From the NCBI RefSeq assembly GCF_001557235.1, contig NZ_LSJI01000206.1:1-55235 (forward strand): 55,235 bases of DNA, given 5' to 3'. Under the pieces are notes generated by a model. It was not told where the DNA came from. It saw only the letters and a program-made list of their open reading frames with translations, and searched no databases. Position numbers and translations under genes: made by a program. Each line of letters opens with the position of its first letter. Position 1 is the first letter of the stretch. This document shows positions 26,296-34,179 of this stretch, in pieces. Source of the DNA: Phenylobacterium sp. CCH9-H3. GTDB lineage: Bacteria; Pseudomonadota; Alphaproteobacteria; Caulobacterales; Caulobacteraceae.

Positions 26296-27088
26296 GGGTC
26301 TTCAGGGCGTCCGGAGAGGTGGCAGGCAGGGGTTGGGCCTCGACGGGGTGCGGGGCCGCCGCTGGCGCCGCGTGGTCAGCCGCCGGTGCGGCCGAGCCCT
26401 TGGCGGCCGGCTCGAAAGCGATGTCCAGTTCCTCCGCGCCGGCGGGCGGGTCGGGCAGGGAGATCGCGAAATAGCGTGTGGCGCCCGGCGGGATCTTGGC
26501 GTTCAGGGGCTGGACCAGGACGCCCGCCACGGTCTTGCCGGTCCGGTCCAGCAGGCCGATGCGCATGGGCGGCGCCTCGGTGGAGACCTTGTTGACATTG
26601 CGGATCGCACCCGTGACCGACAGCACGGGACGCCCCGCCTGGAAGGTCGGTTGGGACTTCACGCCTTCGATGACCAGCCCCGTGGTGTTCACCGGCAGGC
26701 CGATGGCCGCGAAGATGGGCGCCGCCGCCGGGATCAGCGTCGCCACCTGCTGGCGGAACAGGACGATCCCGCCCAGGGCCACGCCGAGGACGGCCACCAG
26801 GCTGACGCCGACGACCAGGCCCAGGGGCGTCTTCTTCCGAACCGGCGGCTTGCGTTCGGGGACCGCCGGCGCGGCGACGAAATCGATGTCGTCCGCGGGC
26901 GTGGGCTCGGGCCGCGGGCCCTCCACCAGCATCTCTTCCTCGGGCTTTTCCGACTCTGGAACGGAGCGATCCTGGAAGGCGCGCCAGCGGTTTCCGCAGG
27001 TCGTGCACTTGACCATGCGTCCGCCTCGCGGGATGCGCAGGTCATCCACGAAATAGCTGGTAGCGCACTCTGGACAGGTCAGTATCAT
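26282..27088 (-). CDS. Zinc-ribbon DUF3426 membrane protein (MJ0042 family)
   Basis: A 268-residue protein. An N-terminal zinc ribbon (CPECATSYFV then CTTCGNRWRAF, residues 5-38) is followed by an acidic linker, a membrane segment at about 90-115 and a C-terminal DUF3426 beta domain. The function is unknown, though this gene lies beside ftsE/ftsX in many alphaproteobacteria. It is divergent from ftsE across 72 bases and overlaps hpt. Confidence 0.88.
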   Translation of the reverse strand: MILTCPECATSYFVDDLRIPRGGRMVKCTTCGNRWRAFQDRSVPESEKPEEEMLVEGPRPEPTPADDIDFVAAPAVPERKPPVRKKTPLGLVVGVSLVAVLGVALGGIVLFRQQVATLIPAAAPIFAAIGLPVNTTGLVIEGVKSQPTFQAGRPVLSVTGAIRNVNKVSTEAPPMRIGLLDRTGKTVAGVLVQPLNAKIPPGATRYFAISLPDPPAGAEELDIAFEPAAKGSAAPAADHAAPAAAPHPVEAQPLPATSPDALKTHEQH

Positions 27089-27160
27089 GCGGTCGAATCG
27101 GACGCTCCAGCACCCTCACGTCGAGGTCGCCGATTTCGGCCTCCATGTCCAGAAACCCGA

Positions 27161-27871
27161 ATGACGCCGTCGGTTGATCCATCGGCCGACGAGATCCTCC
27201 GTTTCGCCGGCGTTTCGATGCGCTACGGGCGCGGGCCCGAGGTCTTGAGCGACGTTTCGCTGTCGCTGCCGCGCGGCTCGTTCCACTTCGTCACCGGCCC
27301 GTCGGGTGCGGGCAAGAGCTCGCTGCTGAAGCTGATCTACCTCGCCTCGCGCCCATCGTCCGGCTCGGTGCGGCTGTTCGGCGAGGACGTCGCCGCCATG
27401 CCGGCCCGCGATCTGCCCCGCACCCGGCGGCGCATCGGGGTGGTGTTCCAGGACCTGCTGCTGCTGGATCACCTGTCGGCGTTCGACAACACCGCCCTGC
27501 CGCTGCGGATCGCCGGCCACAAGGCCTCCGAATATCGCAACGACGTGGCCGAGTTGCTGACCTGGGTGGGCCTGGGCGCGCGGATGGACGCCCTGCCGCC
27601 GACGCTGGCCGGCGGGGAGAAGCAGCGGCTGGCGATCGCGCGGGCGGTGGTCAATCGTCCGGAAATCCTGCTGGCCGACGAGCCCACCGGGAACGTCGAC
27701 CACGAAATGGCGCTGCGCATCTATCGCCTGTTCGTCGAGCTGAACCGCCTGGGCACCACGATCATCATCGCCACCCATGACCAGGACCTGGTCGCCCGAT
27801 CGGCGCGCCCGGTGCTGCACCTGGACAAGGGCCGCCTGCGCCCGCTGCCGCCGCAGGGGCCGGCGGCATGA
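27161..27871 (+). CDS. ftsE: Cell-division ABC transporter ATP-binding protein FtsE
   Basis: A 236-residue ATPase that works with FtsX to activate peptidoglycan hydrolases at the septum. Walker A GPSGAGKSS is near residue 46, the signature LAGGEKQR near 148 and Walker B ILLADEPTGN near 168. The frame is open far upstream, but the ATP-binding fold begins just after this ATG. It overlaps ftsX by 4 bases. Confidence 0.95.
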   Translation: MTPSVDPSADEILRFAGVSMRYGRGPEVLSDVSLSLPRGSFHFVTGPSGAGKSSLLKLIYLASRPSSGSVRLFGEDVAAMPARDLPRTRRRIGVVFQDLLLLDHLSAFDNTALPLRIAGHKASEYRNDVAELLTWVGLGARMDALPPTLAGGEKQRLAIARAVVNRPEILLADEPTGNVDHEMALRIYRLFVELNRLGTTIIIATHDQDLVARSARPVLHLDKGRLRPLPPQGPAA

Positions 27872-28758
27872 GCGAACCATTCGACCCGGCGCGCTGGCGG
27901 CCGGCCTCCTTCCTGCCCGAGGAGGACGCGCGAGATCCTGCGCTGCTGTTCGTGGTGGCGGTGCTCTGCTTCCTGGCCTGCCTCACGGCGCTGGGCGTTA
28001 TCGCCGGCAATCGCGCCGCCCAGGGCTGGGCCAGCCAGCTCACCGGCGAGGCGACGGTGATCGTCCGCGCACGGGGCGGCGAGACCCCAGACGCCGCCGC
28101 GGCGCGCGCCGCGGAAACCCTGGCCGGCGTGCCGGGCGTCACCGAGGCCCGGGCGCTGGAGAAGGAAAGGGCCTACGAGCTGATCAGGCCCTGGCTGGGC
28201 GACGTGGCCGACCTCGACGATCTGCCCGTGCCGCGCCTGGTGGCCGTCGGCCTGGACGACAAGGCGCCCGCCACGGCCGCGACCCTGGACAAGGCGCTGA
28301 AGGGCCAGGGCCTCGATGCGGTCGTCGACGACCACAGCGTCTGGATCAAGGACATCCGCCATGCTGCCGGGGTGGTCCGCTGGACCGCGGGCACGCTGCT
28401 GGCGCTGATCGCCGGGGCCGCGGCGGCGGTCGTCGCCTACGCCACCCGCGCCGGCCTGGCCGCCCGCCGCGACGTCGTGGAGGTGCTGCACCTGACCGGC
28501 GCCGAGGACGCCCAGATCGCCAACCTGTTCGAGCTGCGCTTCGCCCGCATCGCCGCCCTCTCCGGGGCTGCGGGCGCGCTGGGCGCCGCGGTCCTGGGGG
28601 CCGTGTTGCGGTTGATCGGCGGCGGCCAGGGGATCACGCCCGCCCTGCCGATCGCCTGGGTCGACCTCCTGGCCGTCCTGCCCTGTCCCATCCTCGCCGC
28701 CCTGGTGGCGGCGGTTGCGGCGCGCATCACCGCCCGCCGGCTGATACAACGGCTCTGA
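27868..28758 (+). CDS. ftsX: Cell-division ABC transporter permease FtsX
   Basis: A 296-residue inner-membrane protein. One membrane helix is near residue 30, an extracytoplasmic loop runs to about 165, and three further helices are in the C-terminal half. This is the standard FtsX topology. It couples FtsE ATP hydrolysis to periplasmic amidase or hydrolase activation. Its stop shares a base with the next start (TGATG). Confidence 0.93.
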   Translation: MSEPFDPARWRPASFLPEEDARDPALLFVVAVLCFLACLTALGVIAGNRAAQGWASQLTGEATVIVRARGGETPDAAAARAAETLAGVPGVTEARALEKERAYELIRPWLGDVADLDDLPVPRLVAVGLDDKAPATAATLDKALKGQGLDAVVDDHSVWIKDIRHAAGVVRWTAGTLLALIAGAAAAVVAYATRAGLAARRDVVEVLHLTGAEDAQIANLFELRFARIAALSGAAGALGAAVLGAVLRLIGGGQGITPALPIAWVDLLAVLPCPILAALVAAVAARITARRLIQRL

Positions 28759-29387
28759 TGAGGTCGACCGCCGCCTTCCTGGTCGTGGCGCTGATCTGGT
28801 TCGCCGGGCTCCTGGCCTTCGCCAGCCGGGTGCAGCAGCAGACGCCGGCCCGCGCGCCCGCGCCTGCCCAGGGCATCGTGGCCCTGACCGGGGCCGGATC
28901 GAACGAACGCCTCGCGGCGGCCATGGGACTGCTGGAGGACGGCTATGGCCGCCGGGTCCTCGTCTCCGGCGTCAACCGCATGGCCAGCCGGGAAGACATC
29001 CGCAACGTCTCGCGCGCCGTGCGGCGGCTCTACGACTGCTGCGTCGACCTGGGTTTCACCGCAGCCGATACCGTCGGCAACGCGCGGGAGACCGCCGACT
29101 GGGCCCAGGCCATGCGCTACAACCGGCTGATCGTCGTCACCGCCGACTACCACATGCCCCGCGCCATGCTGGAGCTGAACGCCGTGCTGCGCGGGACCGG
29201 GGTCACCGCCCAGACCTACGCCGTGCCCACGCCGGCTCTGAAGGACCGCCACTGGTGGCGCAACCCGCGCGCGGCGCGGTTGATGGTTGTGGAGTATTGC
29301 AAGTATCTGGCGATCCTCGGCCGCGAGGCGGTGCTGGGGCTGGGGCCCCGCGAAGCCCCCGCGGCGCAACCGAAAGCGACGTCGTGA
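28758..29387 (+). CDS. YdcF/SanA-like DUF218 membrane protein
   Basis: A 209-residue protein with one N-terminal membrane segment (about 4-24) and a DUF218 domain. Its motifs are IVALTGAGSNERLAAAMGLL near residue 40, RVLVSG near 66, TVGNARETADWA near 108 and VTADYHMPRAM near 128. DUF218 proteins are linked to cell-envelope functions, but the reaction is not settled. It lies between ftsX and plsC with overlaps at both ends, so it is part of that operon. Confidence 0.87.
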   Translation: MRSTAAFLVVALIWFAGLLAFASRVQQQTPARAPAPAQGIVALTGAGSNERLAAAMGLLEDGYGRRVLVSGVNRMASREDIRNVSRAVRRLYDCCVDLGFTAADTVGNARETADWAQAMRYNRLIVVTADYHMPRAMLELNAVLRGTGVTAQTYAVPTPALKDRHWWRNPRAARLMVVEYCKYLAILGREAVLGLGPREAPAAQPKATS

Positions 29388-30088
29388 CCGCGCTCCGCTC
29401 CCTCCTGTACGTGGCCTGCTTCTACCTATGGACGGCCGTGGTCGCGGTCGGCTTCACGCCGGTCCTGTTCGGGCCGATGCGCTGGACCTACTGGATGTTC
29501 AACTTCTGGGGCCGCGGTGTGATCGCGCTGCTGGCCATCTGCGACATCCGGGTCGAGATCCGGGGCCGCGAACACATCCCGACCGGCGCGGGTCTGGTGG
29601 CGCCGAAGCACCAGTGCATGCTGGACGTCTTCGCCCAGTTCGCTGTGCTGCCCGCCTCTTCCTTTGTGATGAAGAAGGAGCTGGCCTGGATCCCCTGGTT
29701 CGGCTGGTACGGGAAGAAGGCCGGGGCGATCGTCATCGACCGCGAAGGCCAGGCCAAGACCATGCGCCAGGTGATCCGCGAGGGTAAGGCGCTGTTCGCC
29801 AAGGGCCGCCAGATCGTGATCTTCCCGGAAGGCACCCGCCAGGCGCCGGGCGCGCCGCCGGACTACAAGCCTGGCATCGCCGCGCTTTACCGCGAACTGG
29901 ACGTGCCGGTGCACCCGGTGGCGACCAACGCCGGGGTCCACTGGCCGGCCCACGGCTTCATCCGGCACCCGGGCACGATCGTGTTCGAATACCTCGAGCC
30001 CATCCCGCCGGGCCTGAAGCGCGCCGAGTTCATGCGCTTGCTGGAAGAGCGGATCGAGACCGCGTCCAACGCCCTGATGAAGCTCTAG
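29384..30088 (+). CDS. plsC: 1-acyl-sn-glycerol-3-phosphate acyltransferase (PlsC-like)
   Basis: A 234-residue membrane acyltransferase for phospholipid synthesis. The catalytic H-x4-D motif is HQCMLD near residue 79, the acyl-acceptor motif FPEGTR is near 149, and a hydrophobic N-terminal helix anchors it. The start is GTG, overlapping the previous stop codon. Its TAG stop is interleaved with the TAG of the convergent ChaC-like gene (CTAG). Confidence 0.93.
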   Translation: MTALRSLLYVACFYLWTAVVAVGFTPVLFGPMRWTYWMFNFWGRGVIALLAICDIRVEIRGREHIPTGAGLVAPKHQCMLDVFAQFAVLPASSFVMKKELAWIPWFGWYGKKAGAIVIDREGQAKTMRQVIREGKALFAKGRQIVIFPEGTRQAPGAPPDYKPGIAALYRELDVPVHPVATNAGVHWPAHGFIRHPGTIVFEYLEPIPPGLKRAEFMRLLEERIETASNALMKL

Positions 30089-30621
30089 GCGGCGAGTTCC
30101 CTGACCTCGACCATGCCCAGCAGCCGCTCCATGGCGGTGTCGCGCACTCGCATCTCCCGCAGGTGCTCGACCAGGTCGCGCAGGTAGTCGACGTTGCGGC
30201 CGGATAGGCCCCTGGCCCCGGCGATCAGGTCCGCCTGTCGCTCCAGGCTGAGCGCGCCGGCCCATTGCAGGTGATGCACGTCCGACAGGAAGCACAGCGC
30301 CTCGACGCGGCGGCCGTCGTCCAGCCGCACGTGCCGGCGGGCTTCAATGTAGGTCTCGGTCGGCTGCTCGCGCTCCAGCAGATAGGCGTAGGTTTCCGCC
30401 CAATCCGCCTCGCTCACGCGATAAGCCGCGCCGCGGCAGGCCCCGCCGGGCGCAAGGCCCAGCACCAGACCGGGCCGTTCGTAGGTGCCGCGGTGATGGA
30501 CCGAATAGATGCAGAAGGCCCGGCGGCGTCCGTGTAAGGTGGCCCCCCGCCGCTCCGCGAACGGAAATCCCGGCCGCCACATCAGCGAACCATAGCCGAA
30601 GACCCACCGTTCAGACGCCAT
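30085..30621 (-). CDS. Gamma-glutamylcyclotransferase (ChaC-like)
   Basis: A 178-residue protein with the nucleotide-like YGSLMWRPGF motif near residue 10 and the catalytic-region Glu in LEREQPTETY near 83-92. ChaC enzymes cleave glutathione to 5-oxoproline and Cys-Gly. The length is typical of bacterial members. It is a single gene, divergent from the DUF2125 gene across 37 bases. Confidence 0.9.
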   Translation of the reverse strand: MASERWVFGYGSLMWRPGFPFAERRGATLHGRRRAFCIYSVHHRGTYERPGLVLGLAPGGACRGAAYRVSEADWAETYAYLLEREQPTETYIEARRHVRLDDGRRVEALCFLSDVHHLQWAGALSLERQADLIAGARGLSGRNVDYLRDLVEHLREMRVRDTAMERLLGMVEVRELAA

Positions 30622-30658
30622 ACGCTCCCCGAACCCGCAGCCAAGACCAGCCCCTTAG

Positions 30659-31708
30659 ATGTCTGTGCCCGATCCGACCGCGCCTCGCAAACTGAGCCCG
30701 CTTCGCCTCTACATCGCCTTCGGCCTTGCCTTCATCCTGGTCGCCGCATGGTCCGCCGCCTGGATCTGGGCGCGGGGGGAGACGCAGGCGCGCATCGAAG
30801 CGGGCGCCGAGGCCCTTCGCAACGCCGGCTACGAGGTGGCCTGGAAGGAGCGGGCCATCAGCGGCTATCCCTTCCGCCTCAACGTGACCCTCACCGAAGC
30901 CCGTGTTCGCGACCGCTCGGGATGGGCCCTGGAGACCCCCAAGCTGGAGGCGCAGGCCTTCATGCACGCGCCGACGAGCTGGGTCCTGGCCGCCCCGGAT
31001 GGCGCGACCTTCGTGCGGCCGATCGGGGGGCCGGTGCGGGTGAGCGGCAAGACGCTCCGCGCCAGCCTCAGCCATCTGTCCAACACCCCGCCCAATGTGT
31101 CGTTCGAGGGCGTGGGCCTGACCTTCCAGCCCGCTGCCGGCGCCCAGCCCTTCGGCCTGCAGGCCGCCGAGCGTGTGGAGTTCCACCTCCGCCAAGCCCC
31201 GAGCGAGGTGGGCGACGAGGCCGGCGTCTGGCTGTCGGTCAAGGATGGCAAGGCGCGCCTCTCGGGCCTGCTGGGCCGCATCGCCGGCGAAAAGCCCGTC
31301 TCCATCGAGTGGGACGGCCGCATGTCCAAGATCAGCGCCTTCCGCGGCCAGGATTGGCCCAGCGCGGTGCGCGCCTGGGTCGCCGCGGGCGGGCAGATGA
31401 ACGTGCGACGCGGCGGCCTCACCGCCGGAGATGCGCTAGTCGGCGTCAACTCCGGGACGCTGAGCGTCGGCTCGGATGGCCGGGCGCGGGGCGTGCTGGA
31501 CGTCTCGCTGCGCCAGGCTCCGCGCGCGCTGGGCGCCCTGGGTTCCACGGGGACGATCCCGCAGGATCGGGTCGAGGCCGCCACCGCGGTGACGACGGCG
31601 CGCCAAGAAGGTGATGTCGCCCGGGCGACCCTGAACTTCGAGGCCGGCCAGACCACCCTCGGCCCCGTCGCCATCGCGCCGGCCCCGAAGGTGTACGAAC
31701 CCCGCTAG
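30659..31708 (+). CDS. DUF2125 family protein
   Basis: A 349-residue protein with one N-terminal membrane segment (about 17-37) and a long periplasmic beta-rich domain. Features such as GYEVAWKERAISGYPFRLNV near residue 60 mark DUF2125, an alphaproteobacterial family without a proven function. No partner gene is obvious. The next gene on the same strand starts 17 bases downstream and may be co-transcribed. Confidence 0.85.
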   Translation: MSVPDPTAPRKLSPLRLYIAFGLAFILVAAWSAAWIWARGETQARIEAGAEALRNAGYEVAWKERAISGYPFRLNVTLTEARVRDRSGWALETPKLEAQAFMHAPTSWVLAAPDGATFVRPIGGPVRVSGKTLRASLSHLSNTPPNVSFEGVGLTFQPAAGAQPFGLQAAERVEFHLRQAPSEVGDEAGVWLSVKDGKARLSGLLGRIAGEKPVSIEWDGRMSKISAFRGQDWPSAVRAWVAAGGQMNVRRGGLTAGDALVGVNSGTLSVGSDGRARGVLDVSLRQAPRALGALGSTGTIPQDRVEAATAVTTARQEGDVARATLNFEAGQTTLGPVAIAPAPKVYEPR

Positions 31709-31725
31709 CTGGGCCATGCTGCGGC

Positions 31726-32346
31726 ATGGCCTCGCTCTACGACCGCTTCATCCTGCCCCGGCTGCTCAAGTGCGCCTGCTCGGCGCCGCCGATGATGAAG
31801 CAGCGGGCGAAGATCGTACCCCAGGCCGAGGGGCGTGTGCTGGAGCTGGGGATCGGCATGGGCCTGAACCTGGCGCTGTACGACGCCGGCAAGGTGGAAA
31901 GCGTGACCGGCGTGGACCCCGCGCCCGAACTGCGCGCCATCGCCCAGGCCGCGCCGCGCGATCCGAGGCTGTCCGTGGCCGTCGAGGACGGGACGGCGGA
32001 GGCGCTGCCGTTCGAGAACGCCAGCTTCGACTGCGTGGTCTGCACCTTCACCCTCTGCTCGGTCCACACGCCCGCCGCGGCGCTGGCCGAGGCACGCCGG
32101 GTGCTGAAGCCGGGCGGTCGGTTCCTGTATTGCGAGCACGGCCTGGCGCCTGACGCCGGCGTCGCCAAATGGCAGCGGCGGATCGAGCCGGTCTGGAAGC
32201 GCATCGCCGGCGGCTGCCACCTGACGCGCCCCGTCACCACGGCCATCGAGGCCGCCGGCTTCAAGGTCCGCCGTCACGACAGCATGTACCTGCCCGGCAC
32301 GCCCCGTTTCGCCGGCTGGAACGAGTGGGGCGAAGCCGCGCCCTAG
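31726..32346 (+). CDS. Class I SAM-dependent methyltransferase (METTL7-like)
   Basis: A 206-residue methyltransferase. The SAM motif LELGIGMGLNLALY is near residue 39, the acidic end of strand two is VTGVDPAPE near 63, and the post-motif ARRVLKPGGRFLY is near 122. The C-terminal part, with an HLTRP motif, resembles the METTL7/UbiE-like group. The substrate is unknown; a lipid or small thiol is possible. Confidence 0.85.
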   Translation: MASLYDRFILPRLLKCACSAPPMMKQRAKIVPQAEGRVLELGIGMGLNLALYDAGKVESVTGVDPAPELRAIAQAAPRDPRLSVAVEDGTAEALPFENASFDCVVCTFTLCSVHTPAAALAEARRVLKPGGRFLYCEHGLAPDAGVAKWQRRIEPVWKRIAGGCHLTRPVTTAIEAAGFKVRRHDSMYLPGTPRFAGWNEWGEAAP

Positions 32347-32353
32347 ACTCCGC

Positions 32354-32551
32354 TCAGCTGGCGAGGTCCGTGACAGGCAAGGCGAAGGCGCGAAAGCGGC
32401 TGGGCAGCCGCATCGCGGCGCGGGTGGCGTCGCGCACACTGTGGAAATGCTGGGCGAGATCCGACGCGTCGGTCCACGCGACCGGAGCGGCTTCTGCAAG
32501 ATACTCGAGCCCGTCCGACTTGGTCCGGGCCACGACAACGGAAGACACCAT
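32354..32551 (-). CDS. Small hypothetical protein
   Basis: A 65-residue soluble protein that I do not recognise. Its codon pattern and amino-acid make-up (balanced, with W, F and Y) look like a real gene. It ends 7 bases from the end of the convergent methyltransferase gene. No motif is seen. Confidence 0.5.
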   Translation of the reverse strand: MVSSVVVARTKSDGLEYLAEAAPVAWTDASDLAQHFHSVRDATRAAMRLPSRFRAFALPVTDLAS

Positions 32552-32707
32552 GATCAGGTCTCCATCGGGCCGGCGTGCCGTTTTGGCCCGCCTAACACGT
32601 TACGCAACAAGCGGCGTGCCAGACGCGGATGACGGGGTGTTTCGTATTCGGCCTCGCGAACCGGCCCGAATCAGCGACGATCCCGGCGTTATGCGACGAG
32701 GGAACGA

Positions 32708-32923
32708 ATGGCGCGGGTGAACTACACCGTCGATCTGGTCGACGGCGCCTGGGTGGTCGGGCTGAACGGCAAGCGGTTCGGCCCCTATTCGACCCTGGAC
32801 GCGGCCGTCACGGCCGCCAGCAAGGCCGCGCACAAGGCGGAGGCCCAGGGCTATGACGCCATGCTGACCATCAACACCCCGCCCGAGCCCGTCGAGCGCG
32901 CGGAGGATCGCGACGCGGCCTGA
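32708..32923 (+). CDS. Small DUF2188-like protein
   Basis: A 71-residue protein with the pattern WVVGLNGKRFGPYSTLDAAV, followed by an Ala/Lys helix and a final beta strand. This resembles DUF2188, a short two-strand-plus-helix fold of unknown function. About 155 bases with no visible element separate it from the divergent small gene upstream. Confidence 0.6.
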   Translation: MARVNYTVDLVDGAWVVGLNGKRFGPYSTLDAAVTAASKAAHKAEAQGYDAMLTINTPPEPVERAEDRDAA

Positions 32924-32971
32924 CGGCGGGAGCGGGGCTCTAGTCTAGGGGGTATTCGCGCGGCGAGGCCC

Positions 32972-33048
32972 TGGTGGCGGGGGGCGGGCTCGAACCGCCG
33001 ACCTGTGGGTTATGAATCCACCGCTCTAACCAGCTGAGCTACCCAGCC
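32972..33048 (-). tRNA. tRNA-Met (anticodon CAT), elongator type, CCA encoded
   Basis: Read on the reverse strand it gives a complete cloverleaf. The D arm is GCTC...GAGC, the anticodon loop is TTCATAA with CAT at 33014-33012, the T arm is GGCGG-TTCGAGC-CCGCC, and the 3-prime ACCA is encoded. Two non-Watson-Crick positions are visible: U4-C69 in the acceptor stem and A31-C39 at the base of the anticodon loop. The remaining pairs are sound, so I call it functional. Confidence 0.92.
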
Positions 33049-33150
33049 AAGCCAGGGCGCTCGCCGCGCGAGGCGGGGGTTATAGGGTGAGAGACGCTCC
33101 GCTTCAAGCGCTTGGGCAAGCGACGATCTGCCGTTAGGGTCGCACCTGCG

Positions 33151-34179
33151 ATGAGCGTCCTGCACCTCCTGGGAACGGCCGGCGAAGGCGGCGCGGAGAC
33201 GTATTTCGTCGACCTGCTCGAAGCCCTGAATCGCGCCGGCGTGGCCGAGGCGGCGGCGATTCGCGGCAACGCCGCCCGCGAGGCCCGGCTGAAGGCCGCG
33301 GGCATACCCGTGAAGGTGCTGCGCTTCGGCGGTCCGATCGACATCCTGACCAAGCCCGCCGCCGCCGGATTCGCCGCCCTGCAGAAGACCCGGGTGGCGC
33401 TGGCCTGGATGAACCGCGCCGCGCGCCACACCCCGCGCGGGCCCTGGGCGCGGATCGGCCGGCTCGGCGGCTACTACAGCCTCAAATACTACAAGGGCTT
33501 CGACCACCTGGTGGCCAACACCGAGGACATCGCCGACTGGATCGTGAGCCAGGGCTGGCCGGCGGGCCGGGTGACCTGCATTCCCAACTTCGCCGCCGCC
33601 CCGCCGGACGCCGCGCCCGTGGACCGCGCCGGCCTCGACACGCCCGAGGACGTCCCCCTGCTCCTCGCCATGGGCCGGCTGCACGAGAACAAGGCTCACG
33701 ACGTGGCCCTGCAAGCCCTCGTCCAGCTGCCTGAGGCCTTCCTATGGATCGCCGGCGTCGGACCGCTGGAGGCCAAGCTGAAGGGGATGGCCGAGGCCCT
33801 GGGCGTGGCGCATCGCGTCCGCTTCCTGGGGTGGCGCACCGACCCCTCCGCCCTCTACCGGGCCGCCGACGTCTGCGTCTTCCCCTCGCGCTACGAACCC
33901 CTGGGCAATGTGGTGATCCAGAGCTGGGCCCACGGCTTGCCGGTGGTGGCCGCCGAGAGCCAGGGCCCGAAGGCGCTGATCCGCGACGGTGACGACGGCC
34001 TGCTGGTCCCCGTCGACGACGCCGACGCCCTGGCCGCAGGGGTCCGCCGCCTGCTGGCCGAGCCCATGCTGCGCGCCCGGCTGGCGGCCGCCGGCGGCGC
34101 GCGGGTCGAGGCGGAGTTCTCCGAGGCCGCGGTGGTCGGCCAGTGGAAGACCCTGTTCGCCGACTACGGAGCCGGCTGA
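33151..34179 (+). CDS. Glycosyltransferase family 4 protein
   Basis: A 342-residue GT-B fold enzyme. The N-terminal GEGGAETYFVDLL near residue 8 and the C-terminal sugar-nucleotide region CVFPSRYEPLGNVVIQSWAH near 245-265 are typical of GT4. The donor and acceptor are unknown. Its stop shares a base with the asnB start, so a joint role in a surface glycan or a modified glycolipid is plausible. Confidence 0.9.
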   Translation: MSVLHLLGTAGEGGAETYFVDLLEALNRAGVAEAAAIRGNAAREARLKAAGIPVKVLRFGGPIDILTKPAAAGFAALQKTRVALAWMNRAARHTPRGPWARIGRLGGYYSLKYYKGFDHLVANTEDIADWIVSQGWPAGRVTCIPNFAAAPPDAAPVDRAGLDTPEDVPLLLAMGRLHENKAHDVALQALVQLPEAFLWIAGVGPLEAKLKGMAEALGVAHRVRFLGWRTDPSALYRAADVCVFPSRYEPLGNVVIQSWAHGLPVVAAESQGPKALIRDGDDGLLVPVDDADALAAGVRRLLAEPMLRARLAAAGGARVEAEFSEAAVVGQWKTLFADYGAG

